A stretch of 64,000 nucleotides of DNA, taken from NCBI GenBank assembly GCA_964419055.1, contig CAYQNU010000007.1:1-64000 (forward strand), written 5' to 3'. Shown piece by piece: positions 37,151 through 45,463 of the stretch. The notes under the pieces are model-generated. The model made no database searches. It had not been told where the DNA came from and saw only the letters and a list, made by a program, of their open reading frames with translations. How positions within the stretch are numbered: position 1 is the stretch's first letter; every line of letters begins with the position of its first letter. Position numbers and translations under genes: made by a program. The DNA comes from CAYQNU01 sp964419055 (GTDB lineage Bacteria > Bacteroidota > Bacteroidia > Flavobacteriales_D > Parvicellaceae).

Positions 37151-37603
37151 ATGAAAATTACATTAATTACAGGCGTGGTATCGGTAGCTCTTTTAGCTTC
37201 TTGTTCAATAATCAAGACAACACCTAGAACGGTTGAAACATACAATTCTAACATCATTGTTAAACCACTTATTGCAGAGGTAGAAGTTGATGTAAATAAA
37301 AAAATCACCGCTGAAGGTATTAACAAAAAAGGACAAGTAGATGCCGCAAAAGAAATTGCTAAATGGAATGCGATTCAGGCAAGTGGGGCAGATATTATTG
37401 TTGATCCTGTGTATCATATTAAAATTACTGGTAAAACAGTTGTGGCTACAGTGACCGGATATTATGGGAAATATACCAAGATTGAATCCGTTAAAAATGA
37501 AGATATTGAGAAATTGAATACCTTCATGGAATCAGGAAATTCTAATTCAGGTGGTAGCGGAAGTTCAGTGGTTTCAAAATTGAAAAAAATCAACAAAAAA
37601 TAA
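37151..37603 (+). CDS. Lipoprotein of unknown function (paired, smaller copy)
   Basis: The 150-residue protein has a lipoprotein signal (about 1-18, VALLASC) and one copy of the domain seen in the gene before it: AEVEVDVNKKITAEGI, AKEIAKWNAIQASGADIIVDPVYHI and VVATVTGYYGKYTKI. The C-terminal tail is rich in Ser, Gly and Asn, then Lys. The gene follows its relative by 34 bases and is closed by a strong terminator, so the two form one unit. The shared domain has no name known to me. Confidence 0.75.
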   Translation: MKITLITGVVSVALLASCSIIKTTPRTVETYNSNIIVKPLIAEVEVDVNKKITAEGINKKGQVDAAKEIAKWNAIQASGADIIVDPVYHIKITGKTVVATVTGYYGKYTKIESVKNEDIEKLNTFMESGNSNSGGSGSSVVSKLKKINKK

Positions 37604-37624
37604 TTGCTTATTCTAAATATAAAT

Positions 37625-37652
37625 AAACCGCTTTCATAAGCGGTTTTTTTTT
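37625..37652 (+). terminator. Terminator after the lipoprotein pair
   Basis: A perfect 9-bp stem AAACCGCTT/AAGCGGTTT with loop TCAT runs into an uninterrupted T-run. It separates the lipoprotein pair from the CHAT gene, which starts 11 bases later. Confidence 0.88.
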
Positions 37653-37662
37653 AACCAATAAA

Positions 37663-40600
37663 TTGAAAAATCAGGTATTTCATATAATAATAGCACTTTT
37701 TTTATGTGTTGGAATTAAGGCTCAATCTGATTGGAATACTGCCTATCAATTAGCTGAAAAACTTAGTTCTGAAAATGAAATGGATCTTGCTTTGGTTAAT
37801 GCCAATAAAGCATTGAGTTTGGCAAAAATAAATTACGGTAATCGTTCCTTAGAGTATGGATTATCATTACAACAAATTGCCTTAATTAAATTTGATCAAG
37901 ACAATTCAGAAGAAGCAATTATAAAATTAAAAGAATCTATTACTACCTTTAGCCAACTAGAAGGAGAACAACAGAATCAAGCAATAAGTACCTATCTCCT
38001 AGGGAGTATTTATTTGGCAGATGAGCAATTTGCATTAGCTGAGAACTATTTATTACAATCTTTGGAAATTATTGAAAAATCAGATGGTGCTTCCAATGAA
38101 TATTATCCATTAGTACTAGAAGAACTTGGCTTATTGTATTTTAATCAATGTAGCTATGAATCTGCGTTGGAAGTGTATAAGGGACTTCAAGAAGCCCTAT
38201 TGTTAAAGAATGGAAAAAATAGCCTTGATTTAATTCCCGTGTACAATCAAATAGCTGAAATTTATTATGAAACTAATTATTTCCAATCAGCAGAAAACTA
38301 CTTATATCAAGCAATTGAATTGTGTGAAAATAATGGATTGTTATCAGATGTCCTATATTTTAAATCATTGGCACTATTATCCTTTTGTTACATAGAAACC
38401 AGTAATCTAGGATATGCAGAAACCTTATTGTCCAGTAGTAAAAAATATTATTCAACTCATTACCTCACCTCTGATCCATTCTATCAAAAAATATTAATTG
38501 CCTTAGGTGATGCCAATTTGAAATTGGAATACTTAGGTGAAGCTCACAGTTATTTAACCTTGGCTATTGAATTACATAAAAAATATAAGTGGTCAGATAA
38601 ACTCAATGTGAAAGCTTTATTCAGTTTATCGCTTACCTTGATCAATAGCGGCAACTATTCTGATGCTGAGGTTGTTTTGGGTAATTTAATTAAGTTAAAC
38701 GAAGTCAATAAAAAATACTCTGCACAAGAAATATATAATTTGAAAGGAGTTTTTGAATATAAAAAAGGGGATATTTCTGCTGCACAAATTTGGTTCAAAA
38801 AAGCATTGGATTTGGAAAAAGAGTACACCAATCCTTTGTATTTTAATTGTTTGAATAATTACGCGAATACGTTGTCCGATTTAGGGCAATTTGATTTAGC
38901 GGAAACAACCTACATTTCTATTCTAGAAAAAATTGAAACTAAATTTGGAACACAAAATCAAAATTATTTAAGTGCGCTCAATAATTTGGCTCTTTTATAT
39001 ATGGAAAAAGGGGATTTTGCACAAACCGAAATTATTTTAACAGAATGTTTGAAGTTGAGCAAATCCAAATTTGGTCCCAAAAGTAATCAATATGCCTTAG
39101 CACTGAATAATATTGGAACCATGTATTATGAAATGGGAAACTACGAGGTAGCGGTTGATTATTTTATTGAAGCAGATGCTCTTTATCTTGAAAATTTTGG
39201 TGAAGAGAGTGTTGAATATTGTTCTTTGCAAAACAACATTGCACTGTTATTTAGTTCAGTAGATAATCATGATGAAGCTATATCTCGATTGAGTCTAGTA
39301 AAGTCAATAGAATTGAAAATTTTAGGGAATGAAAATCTCAGCTTCATTCAAACATTAAATAATTTGACTTCAGAATATTTGACCTCAAAAAAATATGATT
39401 TGTGCCAATCTACTATTAATGAGGCTATTAATTTACATCTAAAACACTTTGGGACCAGTACTTCAACTCTTGCTTCTTCCTATTCTATATTGGGTAATTT
39501 ATGCTTACGAAAAGGGCTTAAAAAGGAATCTTTAGATTATTTTCAAAAAAGTAATGCAATTTTTCTTGCTATTTATGGACCAAAAAATAGGGATTATGCC
39601 AAATCACTTATTAAATTGGCTGGAATTGAATTTGAATCAAAAATGCAAATCTTAGCTTGGAAACATTTTAAAGAGGGTCAAGAAATTTTAAATACCAATT
39701 TAAATGATAATTTTTCCTTTTTATCAGAACAGGAGAAAGAACGTTATTTAAAAACCTTGAACCAAGAAATCGATTTATTTTTTCAATACGGAATGGATTA
39801 TTCCATCACCTCACCTGAAATTGGCGGTGATCTTTTTAATCAATCTTTATATATAAAAGGGTTATTGCTTAAATCTACCTCAGTAATGCGTAACACTATT
39901 TTGAATGGGAATAATGATACCTTAAAAAATTTATATAATGATTGGATTTCCCTAAAAAAACGAATTGCAGACATTTATTCCGCACAATATATTACCAATA
40001 GTGGTCAACTTGCAGAAATGGAAAGTAAAGCCAATCAAATGGAAAAGTTGCTGTTTCAAAGCATACAATTAAATCCAAATTTCACAACCGAAATTACCTC
40101 TGATTGGAAAAAAATTCAAAGCAAAATATCCTCAAAAGATCTTGTGCTAGAGTTCATTTCTTATTTTAGCGAAACTGAACAAGAGGTGGTTTATGCTGTT
40201 CTCATTGTTTCGGATACTTGCAAATTTCCTAAGGCCGTTAAATTATTTAAAGAATCACAAATTAAGGAAATTTTGGGTAATTATGGAGCAAATAATTTTG
40301 AATACATAACCGAGATTTACGGAAATAAAAATAAACATAATGCCTCATTATATAACCTCATTTGGAAACCAATTGAAAAGGAATTAATCAATAAAAAGAA
40401 CATTTATATTTCACCAACAGGTGTTTTACATCGCATCTCTTTATGGGCGTTAGGTGAAGATCCTTCTAAGTTAATGATTGATATGTATAATTTACAATCA
40501 ATGAGTTCCTCTAATAATTTATTGCATCCTAAATCAATTTATAAAGAAGATATAAAAAAAGTAGCACTCTTTGGTGGAATAGCCTACAATAGCGAAAAAA

Positions 40601-41304
40601 CAGAAGAAGAACATTGGAAATATCTTGATGGAACTTCGGTGGAAGTATCTGTTCTGAATAAATCGTTTAATAATAAAAAAGTTCAGACGGAAGTAATTAC
40701 GGGTCTTCAAGCTACAGAAACCAAATTTAAGGAGTGTTCGAGCAGTTCAGAGTTGATTCACGTTGCCACCCACGGTTTTTTCTTTCCAGACCCAGAAAAA
40801 CTTACTGCAGAAATTCTAGTGGAAGATATAGGCGATGTTGATTTTAGAGGAGGAGCCAATGTATCAGGTTTAACAAGCTTCACTCACAACAAAAATCCAC
40901 TAATGCGTTCTGGGTTAATTTTCGCAGGTGTAAATGATTTGTGGAATAAGAATAAATATGTTTCTCAAGACGATGGTGTACTTACGGCTTTAGAAGTTAC
41001 TCAAATGGACTTTAGGAAAACTAAAATTGTTGTTCTATCAGCATGCGAAACGGGCTTAGGAGAAATTGATGGCAATGAGGGTGTGTATGGATTACAACGA
41101 GCTTTAAAAATGCACGGAGTTCCCTACATTATAAATAGCTTGTGGCAAGTGCCAGATAAAGAGACACAAGAGTTTATGGTTCTTTTTTATGAAAATATAT
41201 TGGCAAATAATAATGAAGTAAAAGTTGCCTTTAACAATGCTAGAAACGCCATGCGCGCCAAATATGATCCTTATTATTGGGCGGCTTTTGTACTAATAGA
41301 ATAA
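37663..41304 (+). CDS. Exported TPR-CHAT domain protein (caspase-like peptidase fold)
   Basis: This 1213-residue protein has a signal peptide (about 1-21, IIIALFLCVGIKAQS). Then come many tetratricopeptide repeats (about 25-690; for example LNNLALLYMEKGDFAQTE and LNNIGTMYYEMGNYEVA), a spacer with a coiled-coil-like stretch (about 770-810), and a C-terminal CHAT domain (about 910-1213). The caspase-type dyad is intact: His1037 in HVATHGFFFPD and Cys1128 in LSACETGLGE, followed by GVYGLQRALKMHGV and YYWAAFVLI. CHAT proteases include the type III-E CRISPR-associated Csx29, but most are uncharacterised. The TTG start is used because no ATG precedes the signal peptide. The next gene follows after 16 bases. 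Confidence 0.9.
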   Translation: MKNQVFHIIIALFLCVGIKAQSDWNTAYQLAEKLSSENEMDLALVNANKALSLAKINYGNRSLEYGLSLQQIALIKFDQDNSEEAIIKLKESITTFSQLEGEQQNQAISTYLLGSIYLADEQFALAENYLLQSLEIIEKSDGASNEYYPLVLEELGLLYFNQCSYESALEVYKGLQEALLLKNGKNSLDLIPVYNQIAEIYYETNYFQSAENYLYQAIELCENNGLLSDVLYFKSLALLSFCYIETSNLGYAETLLSSSKKYYSTHYLTSDPFYQKILIALGDANLKLEYLGEAHSYLTLAIELHKKYKWSDKLNVKALFSLSLTLINSGNYSDAEVVLGNLIKLNEVNKKYSAQEIYNLKGVFEYKKGDISAAQIWFKKALDLEKEYTNPLYFNCLNNYANTLSDLGQFDLAETTYISILEKIETKFGTQNQNYLSALNNLALLYMEKGDFAQTEIILTECLKLSKSKFGPKSNQYALALNNIGTMYYEMGNYEVAVDYFIEADALYLENFGEESVEYCSLQNNIALLFSSVDNHDEAISRLSLVKSIELKILGNENLSFIQTLNNLTSEYLTSKKYDLCQSTINEAINLHLKHFGTSTSTLASSYSILGNLCLRKGLKKESLDYFQKSNAIFLAIYGPKNRDYAKSLIKLAGIEFESKMQILAWKHFKEGQEILNTNLNDNFSFLSEQEKERYLKTLNQEIDLFFQYGMDYSITSPEIGGDLFNQSLYIKGLLLKSTSVMRNTILNGNNDTLKNLYNDWISLKKRIADIYSAQYITNSGQLAEMESKANQMEKLLFQSIQLNPNFTTEITSDWKKIQSKISSKDLVLEFISYFSETEQEVVYAVLIVSDTCKFPKAVKLFKESQIKEILGNYGANNFEYITEIYGNKNKHNASLYNLIWKPIEKELINKKNIYISPTGVLHRISLWALGEDPSKLMIDMYNLQSMSSSNNLLHPKSIYKEDIKKVALFGGIAYNSEKTEEEHWKYLDGTSVEVSVLNKSFNNKKVQTEVITGLQATETKFKECSSSSELIHVATHGFFFPDPEKLTAEILVEDIGDVDFRGGANVSGLTSFTHNKNPLMRSGLIFAGVNDLWNKNKYVSQDDGVLTALEVTQMDFRKTKIVVLSACETGLGEIDGNEGVYGLQRALKMHGVPYIINSLWQVPDKETQEFMVLFYENILANNNEVKVAFNNARNAMRAKYDPYYWAAFVLIE

Positions 41305-41320
41305 ATAAATATAATTCAAA

Positions 41321-42178
41321 ATGAAAAAAACAATTACAATTTTAACTCTTCATTTCATAACATTTGGAGCTCAAGCTTCAATTTTTGAAGTTAATGATTC
41401 ATTACCGACTTTCAAACCTACTGTAATTGAACAAAATCACTTTGTGATGGTTTCATTTGGCGTAGCTATTCCCACAAACAGTACATTTAAAAAAGACCCC
41501 AATTTTACAGCATTTGATAACGGATCTAACCATCCCTATTATGATGGGAAAGTAGCTGGAAAATCTGGATGGACGATTGAGTTGGGAGGCCTACTTATTA
41601 AGCCAACAACCAAAACAACTAAAATTCAACTGGGTTTAAAATATGGAATGTCATTTACATTGCTAAGAATGGATTGGGATGAAATGATCACCAAAAAATC
41701 AGGTTATAGCATAATACAACAAGCTGCTCGATATACAGATAAGGAAGATAAAGCAAGAAATTTTAATGTTACATCAATAAAGGTTGGACCTTCAGTGACC
41801 TATAAAATTAGTAATACATTATTGTTGGATGCATTCTTCAATGTTGCCATTTCAAGAATTAGAGGTGGAGCGTTTTATATAAGCGAATTTGCTTCTGCAG
41901 GAGCACCAAGCTTTGATTATGATAGTTTTACATCGCAAATTTATGCTAATAATGTTAAAGTAAATTTCACTCCTCATATTGGCGTTAATCTAAGAATGTT
42001 TGATAATTTTAGTTTTGGTATGGAGTTTTCAGGGGGTTTAAAGGACAAACAAACTTATTCTTATTCTCAAAACTTGGACAATAACACCCCGTATGTTTAT
42101 TATAGTACATTTAATCCAAATATGAAGTCAAAAATTAATTTGGCTAATTTGTCTTTAAAAATGGCGGTAGTTTTTTGA
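41321..42178 (+). CDS. Outer membrane beta-barrel-like protein downstream of CHAT gene
   Basis: The 285-residue protein has a signal peptide (about 1-20, ending GAQAS) and amphipathic strands typical of a small outer membrane barrel (QLGLKYGMSFTLLRM, SIKVGPSVTYKIS, FTPHIGVNLRMFDNFSFGMEF), ending LSLKMAVVF with a terminal phenylalanine. It lacks a named motif. Its position 16 bases after the CHAT gene implies the two are co-expressed and may form an envelope complex; this is inference. Confidence 0.7.
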   Translation: MKKTITILTLHFITFGAQASIFEVNDSLPTFKPTVIEQNHFVMVSFGVAIPTNSTFKKDPNFTAFDNGSNHPYYDGKVAGKSGWTIELGGLLIKPTTKTTKIQLGLKYGMSFTLLRMDWDEMITKKSGYSIIQQAARYTDKEDKARNFNVTSIKVGPSVTYKISNTLLLDAFFNVAISRIRGGAFYISEFASAGAPSFDYDSFTSQIYANNVKVNFTPHIGVNLRMFDNFSFGMEFSGGLKDKQTYSYSQNLDNNTPYVYYSTFNPNMKSKINLANLSLKMAVVF

Positions 42179-42218
42179 TACAGTTGGGTAATTCATTCAA
42201 AAATATTTTAAACAATAA

Positions 42219-42256
42219 AAAATCCACTGATTATTATAAAATAAACAGTGGATTTT
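42219..42256. terminator. Bidirectional terminator between the barrel gene and a small minus-strand gene
   Basis: Arms AAAATCCACTG (42219-42229) and CAGTGGATTTT (42246-42256) form a perfect 11-bp stem with a 16-base AT-rich loop. T-runs are moderate on both strands. Confidence 0.7.
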
Positions 42257-42289
42257 ATAATTAATTAAAAAATATAAGAACTGACTTTG

Positions 42290-42445
42290 TTAAATCTTCT
42301 CGTCAAATCCTTTTTTAGCAAATTTTGCTTTAGCCATTTCGATACCTCCCGCTGTTGCCCAATATCCTACAAAGCCCATTACAAATAATAATGGCCAAAA
42401 TGCCATAAAAAAGAAACAAAAGAATAAGATAAATCCTACAAACAT
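42290..42445 (-). CDS. Small membrane protein (51 residues)
   Basis: A 156-base reading frame encodes 51 residues: a strongly hydrophobic N-terminal helix with FILFFCFFFMAFWPLLFV, a GYWATAGGIEMAK turn, and a basic tail ending KKGFDEKI. The hydrophobic first half and charged second half are as in single-span small proteins. It lies downstream of a terminator, in a 378-base gap otherwise without genes. The function is unknown. The overlapping larger frame in another register looks like a shadow. Confidence 0.6.
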   Translation of the reverse strand: MFVGFILFFCFFFMAFWPLLFVMGFVGYWATAGGIEMAKAKFAKKGFDEKI

Positions 42446-42556
42446 AATTTTGAGATTTTAAATTTAAAACGAAGGTAAATATTTTTTTGTAAAGCGAACA
42501 CTTTAAGGTCAAACTTTTTTATATAATTTGCACCAAAAATAAAACACTATTTCAAA

Positions 42557-43333
42557 ATGAATAAATTTCTTTTTTCTGGATTGACAACATTTATATTGCT
42601 TTCGTGTAGTTCAGCTTCAAATGATGCTAATAAAACTTCCGAAAGCTCCGATACATTGACCTTGTCAGATAGCATTGCTCCGCTAGATACCCTTTCAACT
42701 TCAGGGATTCAATTTTTGATGCCCAATGAATTTGGTATTCTAGTTAATGATAAAACTATGCTAGAGGGCAAACAATTGGCTGTTTTTTTAAATGAAAAAG
42801 GGTTGTTGTGTCAAGCAACTGAACTTATTACAACTCCTATGAAAGATGAGATGAATGATCTAGAGGGTGAAATGAGCTTGACACAAATCAAAAGCAAAAC
42901 AAATCAAGAAATACCTTATATGCTTTTATATGGATTACCAAATCTTGATGGGGTTACCATACCTTTTTACCCAAATTTTAAAAATCAATTGATGCCCGGT
43001 GAATCCATTCAAATTGCTGAGTTTACATTTACAGCAGCCGGTCAGTTAATTAAAACCGAATACGGTGAAACAGTTGAAAATTACAAATTAGTTCTAGAAG
43101 GCTCCAAAACCAATCAAACCATCCAACAAACGATAGCTGATATACCTTTTTTTGATGATAAAATGGTCACTTTTTATTGGGCAGGAGATTTGGATCAAGA
43201 CGGATTGCCTGATTTTTTAATCGACCTTTCACATAAATACAGTTATTCCATGCCAAGTTTGTTTATTTCTTCAAAAGCTGGAAATGGGGAATTGGTTAAG
43301 ATGGTTGCGCAACTTTCTGAGTTTGGGTGTTAA
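42557..43333 (+). CDS. Lipoprotein of unknown function
   Basis: The 258-residue protein starts MNKFLFSGLTTFILLSC, a lipoprotein signal with Cys17, followed by a Ser/Thr/Asp-rich linker to about residue 45. The rest is a globular domain with no family I recognise. Near the C-terminus is YWAGDLDQDGLPDFLIDLSHKY, an acidic loop resembling calcium-binding FG-GAP/dockerin-like turns (DLDQDGLPD). It could bind calcium; this is inference. Confidence 0.75.
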   Translation: MNKFLFSGLTTFILLSCSSASNDANKTSESSDTLTLSDSIAPLDTLSTSGIQFLMPNEFGILVNDKTMLEGKQLAVFLNEKGLLCQATELITTPMKDEMNDLEGEMSLTQIKSKTNQEIPYMLLYGLPNLDGVTIPFYPNFKNQLMPGESIQIAEFTFTAAGQLIKTEYGETVENYKLVLEGSKTNQTIQQTIADIPFFDDKMVTFYWAGDLDQDGLPDFLIDLSHKYSYSMPSLFISSKAGNGELVKMVAQLSEFGC

Positions 43334-43385
43334 CTAAAATTGAAAAAAATTCAAAGAGAATTTAGCTCCATTTTGAACGTATTTA

Positions 43386-43393
43386 TACCTTTG
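43386..43393 (+). promoter_or_regulatory. Putative -7 element upstream of fumC
   Basis: TACCTTTG matches TAnnTTTG exactly, 20 bases before the fumC ATG. Confidence 0.45.
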
Positions 43394-43412
43394 GAAAAAA
43401 TAGTAAAACATC

Positions 43413-44807
43413 ATGAACTACAGAATTGAAAAAGATACCATAGGGGAGGTAAATGTACCTGCTGATAAGTATTGGGGAGCGCAAACAGAACGTTCGCGAA
43501 ATAATTTTAAAATCGGGCCATCTGCATCTATGCCGTTGGAAATAATTTATGCTTTTGCTTATCTTAAAAAAGCAGCGGCACACACTAATCATGAATTAGG
43601 AGTGTTGCCCATCGAAAAAAGAGATTTAATATCACAAGTGTGTGATGAAATATTGGCAGGAAAATTAGATGATCAGTTTCCGTTGGTTATTTGGCAAACG
43701 GGTTCAGGTACACAAAGTAACATGAACGTTAATGAGGTGATTTCTAATAGAGCTCAAGAATTAGCCGGTAAAAAAATTGGTGAAGGAGACCCTGTTATTA
43801 AAGCTAATGATGATGTAAATAAGTCGCAATCTTCTAATGATACCTTCCCAACAGGTATGCACATTGCATGTTATAAAATGGTGATGGATGTTACCATTCC
43901 GGGTATTGAACGTTTGAGAGATACCTTAAAAAAGAAATCAGAAGAATTTAAGGATGTGGTAAAAATTGGTCGTACGCACTTGATGGATGCTACTCCATTG
44001 ACTATTGGTCAAGAGTTTTCAGGTTACGTTTCACAATTAGACCACGGCATCAAAGCTATTAAAAATACGTTGGAACATTTGTCAGAATTAGCATTGGGTG
44101 GAACTGCGGTTGGAACAGGTTTGAATGCTCCAAAAGGATACGATGTATTGGTGGCAAAAAAGATTGCTGAATTTACCAAACTTCCTTTTATCACTGCGCC
44201 TAACAAATTTGAGGCTTTGGCTGCTCATGATGCCATGGTTGAAACTCACGGAGCCTTAAAACAAGTAGCTGTTTCGTTAAATAAAATAGCCAACGATATT
44301 CGTATGATGGCATCAGGTCCGCGTTCGGGAATAGGTGAATTAATCATTCCTGCTAACGAGCCAGGTTCTTCCATTATGCCAGGAAAAGTAAATCCTACAC
44401 AATCAGAAGCTTTGACGATGGTGTGTGCTCAAGTAATGGGAAATGATGTAGCCATAACCATTGGAGGTACTCAAGGTCATTATGAATTAAACGTGTTTAA
44501 GCCTTTGTTAGCGGCTAACTTCTTACAAAGTGCACGTTTAATAGGCGATGCTTGTGTTTCATTTGAGGAGCATTGTGCATCAGGTATTGAAGCCAATCAT
44601 CCTCGCATTCAAGAGTTATTAAATAATTCGTTGATGTTGGTAACCGCTTTGAATACTAAAATTGGTTATTACAAAGCAGCGGAAATAGCTAATACAGCGC
44701 ATCAGAATGGAACTACCCTTAAACATGAAGCTTTACGTTTGGGGTATGTAACCGAAGCTGAATATGATGAATTGGTGGATCCAAGAAAAATGATTGGAAA
44801 TTTGTAG
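43413..44807 (+). CDS. fumC: Class II fumarate hydratase
   Basis: The 464-residue enzyme interconverts fumarate and malate in the citric acid cycle as a cytoplasmic tetramer. Motifs include GSGTQSNMNVNEVI, KSQSSNDTFPT, GRTHLMDATPLT and the superfamily signature GSSIMPGKVNPTQ. The C-terminal DPRKMIG is usual for the class. It is a single gene with its own -7 element and a strong terminator. Confidence 0.97.
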   Translation: MNYRIEKDTIGEVNVPADKYWGAQTERSRNNFKIGPSASMPLEIIYAFAYLKKAAAHTNHELGVLPIEKRDLISQVCDEILAGKLDDQFPLVIWQTGSGTQSNMNVNEVISNRAQELAGKKIGEGDPVIKANDDVNKSQSSNDTFPTGMHIACYKMVMDVTIPGIERLRDTLKKKSEEFKDVVKIGRTHLMDATPLTIGQEFSGYVSQLDHGIKAIKNTLEHLSELALGGTAVGTGLNAPKGYDVLVAKKIAEFTKLPFITAPNKFEALAAHDAMVETHGALKQVAVSLNKIANDIRMMASGPRSGIGELIIPANEPGSSIMPGKVNPTQSEALTMVCAQVMGNDVAITIGGTQGHYELNVFKPLLAANFLQSARLIGDACVSFEEHCASGIEANHPRIQELLNNSLMLVTALNTKIGYYKAAEIANTAHQNGTTLKHEALRLGYVTEAEYDELVDPRKMIGNL

Positions 44808-44828
44808 AAATACATTTCAACGAATACT

Positions 44829-44866
44829 AAAAAGCCGTTTGTATACTCATACAAATGGCTTTTTTT
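44829..44866. terminator. Bidirectional terminator between fumC and tspO
   Basis: The stem AAAAAGCCGTTTGTAT with ATACAAATGGCTTTTT (one G-T pair) has a 4-base loop, with A- and T-runs on either side, between two convergent genes. Confidence 0.85.
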
Positions 44867-44884
44867 ATTGAGTTTTTGGAATGT

Positions 44885-45352
44885 TTAATTCTTCACCACC
44901 ACATACCAATTGAGTGATGTGGCAATACACAACCAGATAAAATAAGGCAAAACAAAAATTCCGTTTATAATTTTCGACTGAAATCCTTTCACTAAAAACC
45001 AACCTACCACCATGGTCAAAGCAATGATGATTATCAATGAAAAAGTGGTATAATGCCATTTGAAAAAAAGCGGATTCCACATCACATTTAGAAGCCATTG
45101 AATGGCGAATACAACATAAAAAATGATTTTTTCGCGGGAATCTAACTTTGAGGAAATATTCCATGCGTACAAAGAAAACAATAGCATAATGGTAAACCAA
45201 GCTGCACCAAACACCCATCCTGGAGGTGTCCAAGGGGCTTTATTGAGCGAACCATACCAAGCTCCTTGGGTTTCTCCTCCCATTAATAATCCGCCTATGG
45301 CCAATGCACCAAAATTTAGAAGTAAAAAAAGTAACAGCATTTGAATTTTCAT
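44885..45352 (-). CDS. tspO: TspO/MBR family tryptophan-rich sensory protein
   Basis: The protein of about 155 residues has five transmembrane helices and the family's tryptophan-rich pattern: LNKAPWTPPGWVFGAAWFTIMLLFSLYAW, then WLLNVMWNPLFF and a C-terminal LNWYVV. TspO proteins bind porphyrins and modulate tetrapyrrole or stress responses at the membrane. I chose the ATG at 45352 (MKIQML); an in-frame ATG at 45373 would add seven residues. Confidence 0.92.
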   Translation of the reverse strand: MKIQMLLLFLLLNFGALAIGGLLMGGETQGAWYGSLNKAPWTPPGWVFGAAWFTIMLLFSLYAWNISSKLDSREKIIFYVVFAIQWLLNVMWNPLFFKWHYTTFSLIIIIALTMVVGWFLVKGFQSKIINGIFVLPYFIWLCIATSLNWYVVVKN

Positions 45353-45399
45353 AATTGTATAAAGATACTCCATTCAAACCGAGTATCCGCACTAAAACA

Positions 45400-45439
45400 A
45401 AAAACCTGATTAAAAGTTTGTATTTTCAATCAGGTTTTT
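45400..45439 (-). terminator. Terminator after the TonB-dependent receptor gene
   Basis: The stem AAAACCTGATT with AATCAGGTTTT surrounds a 16-base loop and continues into T on the minus strand, 25 bases after the receptor stop codon. Confidence 0.78.
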
Positions 45440-45463
45440 AAAGTTAAGGGGGGTTATAAAAAG

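Noticed and set aside
37663..41304. Link of the CHAT protein to a type III-E CRISPR (Csx29-like) system
   Set aside because: No CRISPR array or cas gene is in the window, and this protein has a signal peptide.
42330..42512. A 60-codon frame on the minus strand
   Set aside because: It overlaps the better 51-codon membrane protein frame in another register and has poor composition.
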